A stretch of DNA of 64,000 nt from Hydrogenophaga sp. (GCF_019635465.1 NZ_JAHBZK010000003.1:62001-126000); one strand, 5' to 3'; shown: positions 34,937 through 43,864, counted from the first letter of the stretch. Translations and numbers: made by a program. Notes: generated by a model from the sequence alone, not told the origin.

Positions 34937-35845
34937 ATGGCCTCGATCGCACTCCCCGGCAAGCGTTTCGTCATCGGCGTGCCCTTCGCGTGGCTGCTGC
35001 TGTTCTTCCTTCTGCCGTTTCTGATCCTGCTCTACATCAGCTTCGTGGACATGGGCGGCGACATCAGCCCGTTCAAGGCGCTGTGGGACCCGCAGACCGG
35101 CATCATCAGCCTCAAGTACGAGAACTACCTGGCGATCTTCCGCACCGAAGAAGGCGCGCCGCTGTTTCGCACGCTCTACATCGACTCCTACCTGCGCTCG
35201 ATCTGGTACGCGCTGCTGACGGCCATCTTCTGCCTGTTGATCGGCTACCCCTTCGCCTACTTCATCGCGCGCTCGCCGGCCAGTATCCGGCCCGCTTTGT
35301 TGCTGCTGGTGATGCTGCCGTTCTGGACGTCGTTCCTGCTGCGCGTGTACGCGTGGAAGGGCCTCTTGGCCGACCAGGGCGTGATCAACCGCTTCATGAT
35401 GTTCGTGGGCATCACCAGCGAGCCGATCCCCATGCTCTACACCAACATCTCGATGCTGGTGGGCATGACCTACGTCTACCTGCCGTTCATGATCCTGCCG
35501 CTCTACGCCAACCTGGTGAAGATGGATTTCCGCCTGCTCGAGGCGGCGTACGACCTGGGCACCGCGCCGTTCAAGGCCTTCTGGCTGATCACGGTCCCTT
35601 TGTCGAAGGCGGGCATCATCGCGGGCTTCATGCTGGTGTTCATTCCCTGCGTGGGCGAGTTCGTGATTCCCTCGCTGCTCGGCGGCCCCGAGAACTACAT
35701 GATCGGGCGTGTGGTGTGGGACGAGATGTTCACCGCCAACGACTGGCCCAAGGCCACGGCGCTGGCCGTGGTGATGATCGCCATCATCGTCATACCGCTG
35801 GCGCTGTACTACAAGTACGCCGGTGATGCGGCCGAGTCGCGCTGA
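34937..35845 (+). CDS. potH: polyamine ABC transporter permease
   Basis: Inner-membrane permease of 302 aa with about six helices, starting with a long hydrophobic helix (VPFAWLLLFFLLPFLILLYI). The EAA loop before the last helices is EAAYDLGTAPFKAFWLITVP, the contact with the ATPase. FVDMGGDISPFKALWD and the large periplasmic loop fit PotH. It starts 3 nt after potG and lies 12 nt before potI. Confidence 0.93.
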   Translation: MASIALPGKRFVIGVPFAWLLLFFLLPFLILLYISFVDMGGDISPFKALWDPQTGIISLKYENYLAIFRTEEGAPLFRTLYIDSYLRSIWYALLTAIFCLLIGYPFAYFIARSPASIRPALLLLVMLPFWTSFLLRVYAWKGLLADQGVINRFMMFVGITSEPIPMLYTNISMLVGMTYVYLPFMILPLYANLVKMDFRLLEAAYDLGTAPFKAFWLITVPLSKAGIIAGFMLVFIPCVGEFVIPSLLGGPENYMIGRVVWDEMFTANDWPKATALAVVMIAIIVIPLALYYKYAGDAAESR

Positions 35846-35857
35846 AGGGAGCCGCAC

Positions 35858-36694
35858 ATGAAACAACTGATCGAAAAGCACTTCGGCAAGGTCTGGTTGC
35901 TGGCGGTCTTCGGCTTTCTGTACCTGCCGCTGGGCTTCATGGTGCTGTTCTCGTTCAACAGCACCCGCACCGACGCACGCTTCACCGGCTTCTCGCTGCG
36001 CTGGTACGAATCGCTGCTCAACGACAGCAAGATCGTCGACGGCTTCTTCCTGTCGCTGCGCATTGCCGCCACCACCGGCGTGCTGTCGGCGATCCTGGCC
36101 ACCTTCGCGGCCTTCGTGCTGGTGCGTTACCGCCGCTTTCTGGGCCGCACCATGTTCAGCGGCATGGTCAACGCACCGCTGGTGATGCCCGAAGTGATCA
36201 TCGGCCTGTCGCTGTTGCTGCTGTTCGTGGGCTCGCAGAACCTGCTGGGCTGGCCGCAGCGCGGCATGTTCACCATCATCATGGGCCACACGCTGCTGGG
36301 CATGGCCTACGGCATGGTGGTGATCCAGAGCCGCTTGATGGAGATGGACCGTGCCATCGAGCAGGCCGCCATGGACCTGGGTGCGCGGCCGCACCAGGTG
36401 TTCTTCCTGGTCACGCTGCCCAACATCTTCCAGGCCATCCTGGCGGCGTTTCTGCTGGCGTTCACGCTGTCGTTCGACGACGTGGTCATCACCGAATTCC
36501 TCAGCGGCCCGGGTGTGAGCACCCTGCCGCAGGTGATCTTCGGTTACGCCCGCCGAGGCATCAACCCGACCATCTACGCGGCAGCGACCATCCTCATCAT
36601 CACCGTGACCATCGTGGTGGTGAGCTACGCGGTGTGGGTGGCGCGCCAGACGCGCAAGCGCGAGCGGGAAATGGCGGCGGCGATCCGCAGCTGA
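35858..36694 (+). CDS. potI: polyamine ABC transporter permease
   Basis: Second permease, 278 aa. The EAA loop is EQAAMDLGARPHQVFFLVTL, and the conserved TLSFDDVVITEFLSGPG stretch follows. YLPLGFMVLFSFNSTR in the first helix and GFSLRWYESLLND match PotI/PotC. GGGAG lies 8 nt before the ATG. It completes potFGHI; the aldehyde dehydrogenase gene begins 114 nt downstream. Confidence 0.93.
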   Translation: MKQLIEKHFGKVWLLAVFGFLYLPLGFMVLFSFNSTRTDARFTGFSLRWYESLLNDSKIVDGFFLSLRIAATTGVLSAILATFAAFVLVRYRRFLGRTMFSGMVNAPLVMPEVIIGLSLLLLFVGSQNLLGWPQRGMFTIIMGHTLLGMAYGMVVIQSRLMEMDRAIEQAAMDLGARPHQVFFLVTLPNIFQAILAAFLLAFTLSFDDVVITEFLSGPGVSTLPQVIFGYARRGINPTIYAAATILIITVTIVVVSYAVWVARQTRKREREMAAAIRS

Positions 36695-36808
36695 GCGGCC
36701 AGTGGATGGTGCACCGGCCGGGAAAGTGGATGTTCCCGCCGGTGCTCAAGGGGCGTAGCATGGGGCCAATTTCCACGGCCTGCGGGCCACAACCGCGCCA
36801 TTGCTGCC

Positions 36809-38299
36809 ATGACCACCACCTCTCTCGACGCCCCGACCCAGACCTTCGACGGCCGCGCCTTCATCAACGGTGAACGCGTCGCCGCGCGCGACGGCCAGAC
36901 TTTCGATTGCTTTTCACCGGTGGATGGCCGCTTGCTGGCGCCGGTGGCGCGTGGCCAGGCGGCCGACATCGATGCCGCGGTGAGCGCCGCGCGCGCCGCC
37001 TTTGAGGACCGCCGCTGGGCGGGCATGCCACCGGCCCGGCGCAAGCGTGTGATGCAGGCCTTTGCCGACCAGCTGCTCAAGCACGCGGACGAGCTGGCCC
37101 TGACCGAGACCCTGGACATGGGCAAACCGGTCAAGTACGCCCGCGCGGTGGACGTGAACAGCGCGGCCAACTGCATCCGTTGGTACGGTGAGGCCGTGGA
37201 CAAGGTGTACGACGAGATCGCGCCCACGCCCGACACGGCGCTGGCGCTGATCACGCGCGAGCCGGTGGGCGTGGTCGGCGTGATCGTGCCCTGGAACTAC
37301 CCCATGATCATGGCGGCCTGGAAGATTGCGCCGGCGCTGGCGGCGGGCAACTCGGTGGTGCTCAAGCCCAGCGAGAAGAGCCCGCTCACCGCGTTGCGCC
37401 TGGCCGAGCTGGCGCTGGCCGCGGGCATTCCGCCCGGGGTGTTCAACGTGGTGCCCGGCTTCGGCGCCGAGGCCGGCAGCCCGCTGGCGCTGCACATGGA
37501 CGTGGACTGCATCGCGTTTACCGGCAGTACGCGCGTGGGCAAGCAGATCCACGTGATGGCCGGGCAGAGCAACCTCAAGCGCGCCTGGACCGAGCTGGGC
37601 GGCAAGTCGCCCAACATCGTGTTTGCCGATTGCCCCGACCTGGACAAGGCGGTCGAGGCCGCGGTCGGCAGCATCTTCTTCAACCAGGGCGAGAGCTGCA
37701 ACGCCCCGTCGCGCCTGTTCGTCGAGGCGTCCATCAAGGAGGCCTTTCTGGAGAAGGCGCTCAAGATGGTGCCGCAGTACCAGCCGGGCAACCCGCTGGA
37801 CAAGAACACGGTGATGGGCGCCATCGTCGACAAGGTGCAGATGGACACCGTGCTGCGCTACATCGACAGCGGCAAGAAGGAAGGCGCCAAGCTGCTCGCC
37901 GGTGGCGAGGCGGCCGAGCCGGTCAAGGGCGGCTGCTACGTGCTGCCCACGATCTTCGACGGTGTGAAGAACGACATGACCATCGCGCGCGAGGAGATCT
38001 TCGGCCCGGTGCTGTCGGTGCTGTCCTTCACCGACGCGGCCGACGTGGTCAAGCAGGCCAACAGCAACGTCTATGGCCTGCAGGCGGCGGTGTGGACGCG
38101 CGACATCAACAAGGCCCACGGCGTGGCGCGTGCGCTGCGGGCCGGCACTGTGCACGTGAACCAGTACGACGAGGACGACATCACCGTGCCCTTCGGCGGC
38201 TTCAAGCAAAGCGGCGTGGGTCGCGACAAGTCGCTGCACGCGTTCGACAAGTACACGGAAGTGAAGACGACCTGGATCCGGATCGATTCGCCGGTGTGA
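36809..38299 (+). CDS. puuC: aldehyde dehydrogenase, gamma-glutamyl-gamma-aminobutyraldehyde dehydrogenase-like
   Basis: NAD(P)-dependent aldehyde dehydrogenase of 496 aa. Catalytic Cys297 lies in FFNQGESCNAPSRL, general-base Glu262 in TELGGKSPN, and oxyanion Asn163 in IVPWNYPM. The cofactor motif AFTGSTRVGKQ is intact. The expected role is oxidation of the aldehyde made by PuuB, or the aminobutyraldehyde made by the transaminase, to the acid. It may also serve as succinate-semialdehyde dehydrogenase, since no separate gabD is seen. A 114-bp gap after potI could hold a promoter. gabT follows, separated by a long imperfect palindrome. Confidence 0.85.
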   Translation: MTTTSLDAPTQTFDGRAFINGERVAARDGQTFDCFSPVDGRLLAPVARGQAADIDAAVSAARAAFEDRRWAGMPPARRKRVMQAFADQLLKHADELALTETLDMGKPVKYARAVDVNSAANCIRWYGEAVDKVYDEIAPTPDTALALITREPVGVVGVIVPWNYPMIMAAWKIAPALAAGNSVVLKPSEKSPLTALRLAELALAAGIPPGVFNVVPGFGAEAGSPLALHMDVDCIAFTGSTRVGKQIHVMAGQSNLKRAWTELGGKSPNIVFADCPDLDKAVEAAVGSIFFNQGESCNAPSRLFVEASIKEAFLEKALKMVPQYQPGNPLDKNTVMGAIVDKVQMDTVLRYIDSGKKEGAKLLAGGEAAEPVKGGCYVLPTIFDGVKNDMTIAREEIFGPVLSVLSFTDAADVVKQANSNVYGLQAAVWTRDINKAHGVARALRAGTVHVNQYDEDDITVPFGGFKQSGVGRDKSLHAFDKYTEVKTTWIRIDSPV

Positions 38300-38300
38300 C

Positions 38301-38404
38301 CGATGACGAATGATCTCGTGCTGCGCGCTCACGACCAATGACCGCGCGCTCGGGTACCTCAGTCATTTGTCATGCAGCGCGCAGCGCAAAGTCATTCGTC
38401 ATCG
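38301..38404. repeat. 104-bp imperfect palindrome between puuC-like and gabT genes
   Basis: Outer arms CGATGACGAATGA (38301-38313) and TCATTCGTCATCG (38392-38404) are perfect. Middle arms CTGCGCGCT (38321-38329) and AGCGCGCAG (38376-38384) are perfect. Inner AATGAC / GTCATT (38337-38342, 38362-38367) also pair. It could fold into one long stem in the mRNA. The outer arms match repeats in two other gaps of the cluster. Confidence 0.75.
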
Positions 38405-38417
38405 TGAGAGGACAGCC

Positions 38418-39725
38418 ATGAACGCCCCACAAAAGCCCGACAACCTGCAAGCCCCCCACACCAACGCCGCCTGGCATGCCCGCCGCCTGGCCGCCACACC
38501 GCGCGGTGTGGGCGTGTTCGGCGATTTCTTCATCGAGAAGGCGAAGAACGCCGAGTTCTGGGACATCGAGGGGCGGCGCTTCATTGATTTCGCGGGTGGC
38601 ATTGCGGTGCTCAACACCGGGCACGTTCACCCCAAGGTGCAGGCCGCCATTGCCGCGCAGCTGCAGCGCTTCACGCACAGCTGCTACCAGGTGGTGCCGT
38701 ACCCCGAGTACGTGGCACTGGCCGAGCGCATCAACGGCATGGTGCCGATCGAGGGGCCGGTGAAGACGGCCTTCTTCTCGACCGGTGCCGAGGCGATCGA
38801 GAACGCGGTGAAGATTGCGCGCGCGGCCACCGGGCGCAGTGGTGTGATCGCCTTTGGCGGCGCTTTCCATGGCCGCAGCCTGTTTGCGGTGTCGATGACC
38901 GGCAAGGTGCAGCCCTACAAGGCCGGCTTCGGGCCGTTCCCGCCCGAGATCTATCACGTGCCGTTTCCGATGCACGCCGACACCTTCGAGGAGGCCAAGC
39001 GCGCGATCACGCATCTGTTCAAGGCCGACATCGAACCCAGCCGCGTGGCGGCCATCGTGTTCGAGCCGGTGCAGGGCGAGGGCGGCTTCAACCCCATCCT
39101 GCCGGCGGCGGCCAAGTGGTTGCGCGAGCTGTGCGACCAGCACGGCATCCTGCTGATCGCCGATGAGGTGCAGACCGGCTTCGCGCGCACCGGGCGCATG
39201 TTCGCGATGGAGCACTATGGCGTGAGCCCCGACATCATGACCATGGCCAAAAGCATGGCCGGCGGCACCACGCTGTCGGCGGTGTGCGGCAAGGCCGCGG
39301 TCATGGATGGCCCGGCGCCGGGCGGCCTGGGCGGCACCTACGCGGGCAACCCGCTGGCGATCGCGGCCGCGCACGCGGTGATCGACGTCATGCAGGAAGA
39401 GCGTTTGTGCGAGCGTGCGCAGACCTTCGGTGACAAGCTGATCGCCCACCTGGGCGGGCTGCGCGGCAGTTACCCGCGCATCGGCGACATCCGCGGCCTG
39501 GGCGCCATGGTGGCCAACGAGTTTGTGGACCCCAAGACCGGTGCGCCCGATGCCGAGATGGCCAGACAAGTGCAGATGGCGGCGCTCAAGCGCGGCCTGC
39601 TGCTGCTCACCTGCGGCGTCAGCGGCAACGTGATCCGCTACCTGTTCCCGCTCACCATCGAAGACGCCTTGTTCGACGAGGCCTTGTCCATCCTGGACGC
39701 GGCCATCGCCGAGGTGGCCGCGTGA
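38418..39725 (+). CDS. gabT: 4-aminobutyrate--2-oxoglutarate transaminase
   Basis: Class III PLP enzyme of 435 aa converting GABA to succinate semialdehyde, the end of the putrescine pathway. GabT-like segments: RGVGVFGDFFIEKAKNAEFW, FAGGIAVLNTGHVHPKV, TGAEAIENAVKIARAATGR, LIADEVQTGFARTGRMFAME, and the Schiff-base Lys in MTMAKSMAGGTTLSAVCGKA. The ATG at 38418 follows GAGAGGACAGCC. The frame opens upstream through the palindrome, but the family starts here. It overlaps the next ligase gene by 4 nt. Confidence 0.9.
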   Translation: MNAPQKPDNLQAPHTNAAWHARRLAATPRGVGVFGDFFIEKAKNAEFWDIEGRRFIDFAGGIAVLNTGHVHPKVQAAIAAQLQRFTHSCYQVVPYPEYVALAERINGMVPIEGPVKTAFFSTGAEAIENAVKIARAATGRSGVIAFGGAFHGRSLFAVSMTGKVQPYKAGFGPFPPEIYHVPFPMHADTFEEAKRAITHLFKADIEPSRVAAIVFEPVQGEGGFNPILPAAAKWLRELCDQHGILLIADEVQTGFARTGRMFAMEHYGVSPDIMTMAKSMAGGTTLSAVCGKAAVMDGPAPGGLGGTYAGNPLAIAAAHAVIDVMQEERLCERAQTFGDKLIAHLGGLRGSYPRIGDIRGLGAMVANEFVDPKTGAPDAEMARQVQMAALKRGLLLLTCGVSGNVIRYLFPLTIEDALFDEALSILDAAIAEVAA

Positions 39726-41083
39726 ACGACCGCAGCGCGGACCCGGGCGCCCCCTTCGAGGCCCTGGAGGCGCGCGTGTCGGCGCTGCGCGCACAGGGCG
39801 TGCACTCGGTGCTGGCCACCTTCACCGACCTCGACGGCACACCCAAGGGCAAGCTGGTGCCGCTGGAGGGTCTGGCCGACGCGGTGGCGGTGGGCGCGGG
39901 CTTCGCTGGCCCCAGCATCGTAGGCACCGGGCTGCCGCGCATGGGCCCGCGCAGCGAGTACATGGGCCGCGTGCTGCCCGAGACGCTGCGCCCCTTGCCC
40001 TTCATGCCCGGGGTGGCGCACGCGGTGTGCGACGGCTTCGCCGGCGGCGAGCCGCTGGCCAGCGACCCGCGCCAGGTGCTCAAACGCCAGGTGGATCGCC
40101 TGGCCGCGCGCGGCTGGACGCTGTGGGTCGGCATCGAGCCGGAGTTTTTCCTGCTGCGCCGTGGCGACGGTGGCCGCTGGGTGGTGGCCGATGCGCAGGA
40201 CACGCTGGCCAAGCCCTCGTACGACCTGCGCGCCATCGGGCGCAACCTGGGTTTTCTGGACGAGATGCGCCAGACCCTGTCGGCGCTGGGCTTCGGTCTG
40301 CAACAGATGGACCACGAGGACGCCTGCGGGCAGTACGAGATCAACTACCGCCACGACGCCGCCTTGGCCGCGGCCGATCGATATCAGCTGTTCAAGCTCA
40401 GCGCCCACGCGGTGGCCGAGCGCCATGGCCTGCAGTTCTCGACCATGCCCAAGCCGCTGGCGGGTGCGCCGGGCAGCGGGCTGCACTTTCACTTGAGCCT
40501 GACCGATGCGCATGGCCTGCCGCTGATGGCCGACGGCGCAGGCGCCTTGGGCCTGAGCGAAACGGGTTGGCGCTTTGCCGCCGGATTGCTGGCCCACGCC
40601 GATGCGCTGGCGGCGGTCTGTGCGCCCACGGTGAACAGCTACAAGCGGCTGGCCGCCAGCCGCAGCGCCTCGGGCACCACCTGGTCGCCGGTGTGGAAGG
40701 CCATCGGCTACAACAACCGCACCTGCCTGTTGCGCGCGGTGGCGGGGCGCCTCGAGTGGCGCCTGCCCGACCCCAGCTGCAACGTCTACCTGGCCCTGGC
40801 TGCCACGCTGGCCGCCGGGCTCGATGGCATGGATGCGGGGCTGACCGCACCCACGCCGTGCGACGACGACCTGTACGAGCGCCACGCTGCTGGGCTGCCC
40901 GTGCCGGACCGTTTGCCGCGCGATCTGCACGACGCCTTGCTGGCCCTGCAGAGCGACGCAGTGGTGACGGGCGCGCTGGGCGAAGACGCCACCCGCGAGT
41001 TCGTGCAACTCAAGGCAGCCGAGTGGGCGGCCTTTCACGCGCAAGTGAGCGACTGGGAACTGCAGCAGTACGCCGCGCGGTGA
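39722..41083 (+). CDS. glutamine synthetase-like ligase (type III GS / gamma-glutamylamide synthetase group)
   Basis: Second glutamine-synthetase-fold enzyme of the cluster, 453 aa. The N-terminal FTDLDGTPKGKLVPLEGL, HEDACGQYEINYRHDAALAA, KPLAGAPGSGLHFHLSLTD and NSYKRLAASRSASGTTWSPV resemble the GlnT/type III group, which includes gamma-glutamylmethylamide synthetase. It differs clearly from the puuA product upstream. The GTG start at 39722 overlaps the gabT stop (GTGA), so it is translated with GabT. It may glutamylate a different amine or diamine; true glutamine synthesis is less likely in this place. Confidence 0.8.
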   Translation: MNDRSADPGAPFEALEARVSALRAQGVHSVLATFTDLDGTPKGKLVPLEGLADAVAVGAGFAGPSIVGTGLPRMGPRSEYMGRVLPETLRPLPFMPGVAHAVCDGFAGGEPLASDPRQVLKRQVDRLAARGWTLWVGIEPEFFLLRRGDGGRWVVADAQDTLAKPSYDLRAIGRNLGFLDEMRQTLSALGFGLQQMDHEDACGQYEINYRHDAALAAADRYQLFKLSAHAVAERHGLQFSTMPKPLAGAPGSGLHFHLSLTDAHGLPLMADGAGALGLSETGWRFAAGLLAHADALAAVCAPTVNSYKRLAASRSASGTTWSPVWKAIGYNNRTCLLRAVAGRLEWRLPDPSCNVYLALAATLAAGLDGMDAGLTAPTPCDDDLYERHAAGLPVPDRLPRDLHDALLALQSDAVVTGALGEDATREFVQLKAAEWAAFHAQVSDWELQQYAAR

Positions 41084-41132
41084 TCGGGGTCCTGATTCGG
41101 GCCCTGAACCGTGCCCCTCGCGCGCGCCGCCT

Positions 41133-41903
41133 TCAGCTGCGGTAGCCGGTGTCCATCCGGTCGAGTTTGCGCAGCAGTGCCGGCCAGGCCAGCATAGCGC
41201 CCTGACCAGCGGTGGCCACGCGCATCACGTCGGCCATGCCGCTGAGGATGCGCGGGTCGACCTGGGTGAGCTCGCTGCCACCGGCCAACGCATCGATCTG
41301 GATGCGGCAGGTGTTCTCGAAGGTGTACATCGACAGGAAGGCGTCGGGGATGCTCTTGCCCACGGTCAGCAGGCCGTGGTTGCGCAGCACCAGGAAGTTG
41401 GCGGCACCCAGATCGGCTTGCAGACGCGGTTTCTCGTCGGGGCGGAAGGCCACGCCTTCGTAGTCGTGGTACGCCAGCGAGGCCAGCACGAAGGTGCTTT
41501 GCTGGCTGATCGGCAGGATGCCGTGCTTTTGTGCGCTCACGCCCACGCCGGCGCGGGTGTGGGTGTGCAGCACGCACTGTGCTTCGGGGCGCGCCTCGTG
41601 CACCGCGCTGTGGATGACGAAGCCAGCCGGGTTCACCGGAAAGGGCGAGTCGTGCAGCTTGTTGCAGGCCATGTCGACCTTGACCAGGCTGCTGGCCGTG
41701 ATCTCGTCGAACATCAGCCCGTAGGGGTTGATCAGGAACTGGTGCTCGCCGCCGGTGACGCTGTCGGGCAGCTTGGCGCTGATGTGGGTGAAGACCAGGT
41801 CGCTCCAGCCGTAGGCGGCAACGAGGCGGTAGCAGGCGGCGAGGTCGCAGCGCAGGGCCCATTCTTCGGCGCTGACGACCTCTTTGAGGGAAGGGATGTG
41901 CAT
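41133..41903 (-). CDS. class II aldolase/adducin family protein
   Basis: Zinc-type aldolase/epimerase fold of 256 aa. Metal-binding His residues are seen in VLHTHTRAGVGVSAQKHGIL and in LVLRNHGLLTVGKSIPDAFL, as in L-fuculose-phosphate aldolase relatives. The substrate is unknown; many proteobacterial class II aldolase family proteins without a kinase neighbour are uncharacterised. ATG 41903 follows GGAGACACGC; the open frame beyond it crosses a DUF2892 gene and is rejected. It converges on the glutamine-synthetase-like gene. Confidence 0.85.
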   Translation of the reverse strand: MHIPSLKEVVSAEEWALRCDLAACYRLVAAYGWSDLVFTHISAKLPDSVTGGEHQFLINPYGLMFDEITASSLVKVDMACNKLHDSPFPVNPAGFVIHSAVHEARPEAQCVLHTHTRAGVGVSAQKHGILPISQQSTFVLASLAYHDYEGVAFRPDEKPRLQADLGAANFLVLRNHGLLTVGKSIPDAFLSMYTFENTCRIQIDALAGGSELTQVDPRILSGMADVMRVATAGQGAMLAWPALLRKLDRMDTGYRS

Positions 41904-42028
41904 GGCGTGTCTCCGTGGCACCGCCTCTGAGCGGGCGGGCTGAGACGCACTGTAGGCCGAGGCTGCGTGTCTGTGCTGTCCGTGCAGCGACACGCGCCGT
42001 TCAACGAAGGCCCGGGCGGGCCTGCGCC

Positions 42029-42220
42029 TCAGGCCTTGGTCTTGCAGGTGTTGAAGCCCAGCATGGCGTAGGGTGGGCACCAGCCGACCAGGCCGGTGAG
42101 CAGCGGCACCACACCGATGTAGCCCCACAGGCCGACGGTGCCGGTGGCGGCGGCGGCCACCAGGGCCAGGCCGATGACGATGCGCAGGGTGCGGTCGATG
42201 CCGCCGACGTTCTTGGTCAT
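42029..42220 (-). CDS. DUF2892 family small membrane protein
   Basis: Membrane protein of 63 aa. It begins MTKNVGGIDRTLRIVIGLAL, the standard DUF2892 start, then two hydrophobic helices, and ends PPYAMLGFNTCKTKA. The family is often found with rhodanese or sulfur/redox proteins (as in the YgaP membrane part). AGGAGAT is well placed before the ATG. A GTGAC-N4-GTCAC palindrome lies 66 bp upstream, beside the Crp/Fnr gene end. Function unknown. Confidence 0.88.
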   Translation of the reverse strand: MTKNVGGIDRTLRIVIGLALVAAAATGTVGLWGYIGVVPLLTGLVGWCPPYAMLGFNTCKTKA

Positions 42221-42286
42221 GTGAATCTCCTGAAGGGTTGCGGGATGCGGTGAAGGCGATTGCACCGCAGCCGGGCCACAGCGTAT

Positions 42287-42300
42287 GTGACCGCGGTCAC
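42287..42300. promoter_or_regulatory. GTGACCGCGGTCAC palindrome (site C)
   Basis: Perfect 14-bp palindrome; with flanks it reads TGTGA-N6-TCACC, close to a Crp/Fnr-type box. It is 66 bp upstream of the DUF2892 start and 37 bp from the end of the Crp/Fnr-family gene. Same motif as sites A, B, D and E. Confidence 0.6.
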
Positions 42301-42336
42301 CAAGGCCAGCGGCGCGGGGCCGGGCCTTGCGCTGGA

Positions 42337-43011
42337 TCAAGGGCGGCGGGCCGCCTCGGGGCCGGCGCCGGCCAGGGCGCGCAGGGCGGCGCTGTCGCGC
42401 ACGGTGATGCACTCGCGCGAGAGCTCGACCCAGCCCTCGCGCTCGAAGCGGCGCAGCAGCCGGGTGACGATCTCGCGCACCGTGCCCAGGCCGTCGGCCA
42501 GTGCCTGGTGGGTGGTGTGCACCTGCGTGCCGTGGCCCAGCAGGGCATTGGCCAGGCGCGCGTCCAGGCGCTGGAAGGCCACGGCTTCGACCAGGGTGGT
42601 GAGTTCGGTCAGCCGCGACGCGAACAGGCCCATGACGAAATCGCGGAACGGGGTCGCGGCCAGGGCCGCCTGAAACACCTCGGGCGGCAGCAGGCTGAGG
42701 CGGGTGGGGCGCTGGGTGACGCCGTGGGCGGTGAGCGTGCCCTGCAGGAACAGGCAGCTCGACGACACCAGGCACATTTCGCCCGGCATCACGCGGTAGA
42801 GCTCCAGCTCGCGCCCGTTGCTGGCGCTGCGCGACACCCGCACCTCGCCGTCGAGCACGAGGGGAAAACCGCCGCAGGCCTCGGCCTCGCGGAACAGGGT
42901 GGTGCCGGCGGGCACCGCCAGCAGGGGCAGCGCGTCGATCTGGGCGGGGGTGAGGGCGTCGCCCAGGCCAGGGTAGAGCGCGGCCAGTGCGGCCCAGTCG
43001 GTGGCGTTCAT
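42337..43011 (-). CDS. Crp/Fnr family transcriptional regulator
   Basis: Regulator of 224 aa. The cyclic-nucleotide-binding-type barrel (residues 25-115) has [20 protein letters not shown] and [22 protein letters not shown]-terminal winged helix follows with [20 protein letters not shown] then [12 protein letters not shown]. The N-terminal Cys cluster of Fnr is absent, but Cys39 and the Cys residues in CLVSSSCLF are present, so redox sensing is conceivable. Its start overlaps the stop of the cysteine-cluster gene (ATGA), and an FMN reductase heads the operon. It may act on the palindrome at 42287. Confidence 0.88.
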   Translation of the reverse strand: MNATDWAALAALYPGLGDALTPAQIDALPLLAVPAGTTLFREAEACGGFPLVLDGEVRVSRSASNGRELELYRVMPGEMCLVSSSCLFLQGTLTAHGVTQRPTRLSLLPPEVFQAALAATPFRDFVMGLFASRLTELTTLVEAVAFQRLDARLANALLGHGTQVHTTHQALADGLGTVREIVTRLLRRFEREGWVELSRECITVRDSAALRALAGAGPEAARRP

Positions 43012-43262
43012 GGCGCGGTCGCGGCCTCCAGCCGGTTCAGCCACAGCATGGCATGTGAGCGCTCGCTCCCACACATCTCTCGACTGGGCTTGAGCCCGCT
43101 GCACACTGCAGGCCGTTCGGGCCGGCCGAACAGGCGGCAGCGCAAGGCCTCGTCGAGGTGGGGGCAGGGCATGCCGGCCGGCTTGCCGTGTGGCAGGCCC
43201 GGCATGGCGCTGCTGATCGACGGGGCGATGCAGCAGGCGGCGCAGCCGGGTCGGCAGTCCAT
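43008..43262 (-). CDS. YkgJ-type cysteine cluster protein
   Basis: Small metal-binding protein of 84 aa with the CxxxCxxCC-like N-terminus [20 protein letters not shown], then [19 protein letters not shown] and [12 protein letters not shown]. This is the CxxCxxxxC pattern of UPF0153/YkgJ proteins that bind zinc or an Fe-S cluster. The middle gene of a tight three-gene operon (2 nt after the FMN reductase, 4-nt overlap with crp/fnr). Function unknown. Confidence 0.85.
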   Translation of the reverse strand: MDCRPGCAACCIAPSISSAMPGLPHGKPAGMPCPHLDEALRCRLFGRPERPAVCSGLKPSREMCGSERSHAMLWLNRLEAATAP

Positions 43263-43264
43263 GC

Positions 43265-43864
43265 TCAGTCGGGCGTGTTGAGCTTGCGGGCGGCCAGCAG
43301 CGCTTGCTCGACCACGCCCTGCACCGAGGCGAGGGCGGTGGCGCTGACCAGCTGTCCTTGCGCGTCAAAGGCCTCGGTGGCCTTGCCGAGCGCGAACTGT
43401 TTGGGTGTGACCCAGCACTGGAGGTTGAGCAGCAGCGGCGTCAGGTGCGACAGGCTGCGCAGGCCACCCAGGGCGCCCGGCGAGGCGCTGAGCAGACCCA
43501 CCACCTTGCCTGCGAAGGGCTTGGTGCCGCTGGACCAGTCCGGGTCGCCCTTGATAGGGCTGGACACCCAGTCGATGGTGTTCTTGAGCAGGCCGGTGTA
43601 GCTGCCGTTGTATTCGGGCGAGCAGATGATCCAGGCCGGGTGGGCGTGGAAGATGGCCTTGAGTTCGCGCGACGCGGCGGGCGTGCCGCGCGCTTCGAGG
43701 TCGGCGTTGTACAGCGGCAGCTCGTGCTCGGCGAGGTCGAGCAGGGTGACCTTGGCGCCGGTGGCGCGCGCGATGTCGGCGGCCACGCGGGCCAGTTTGC
43801 GGTTGTGCGACTGGGCGCGGGTGCTGCCGGCGAAGACCAGCACGGAGGGTTGGGTCGGGTTCAT
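43265..43864 (-). CDS. NAD(P)H-dependent FMN reductase
   Basis: Flavodoxin-fold reductase of 199 aa. The FMN phosphate loop is [40 protein letters not shown] is the hallmark of the SsuE/ChrR/azoreductase-like family. Possible activities are quinone, chromate or azo reduction; none can be chosen. ATG 43864 is preferred over the upstream ATG at 43915, which lacks homologous sequence. It heads the operon with the cysteine-cluster protein and Crp/Fnr regulator, suggesting a redox-related unit. Confidence 0.87.
   Translation of the reverse strand: MNPTQPSVLVFAGSTRAQSHNRKLARVAADIARATGAKVTLLDLAEHELPLYNADLEARGTPAASRELKAIFHAHPAWIICSPEYNGSYTGLLKNTIDWVSSPIKGDPDWSSGTKPFAGKVVGLLSASPGALGGLRSLSHLTPLLLNLQCWVTPKQFALGKATEAFDAQGQLVSATALASVQGVVEQALLAARKLNTPD

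Noticed and set aside
34496-36394. 632-codon minus-strand frame opposite potGHI
   Set aside because: Gln/Arg/His-rich translation without any recognisable segment; potG, potH and potI are certain.
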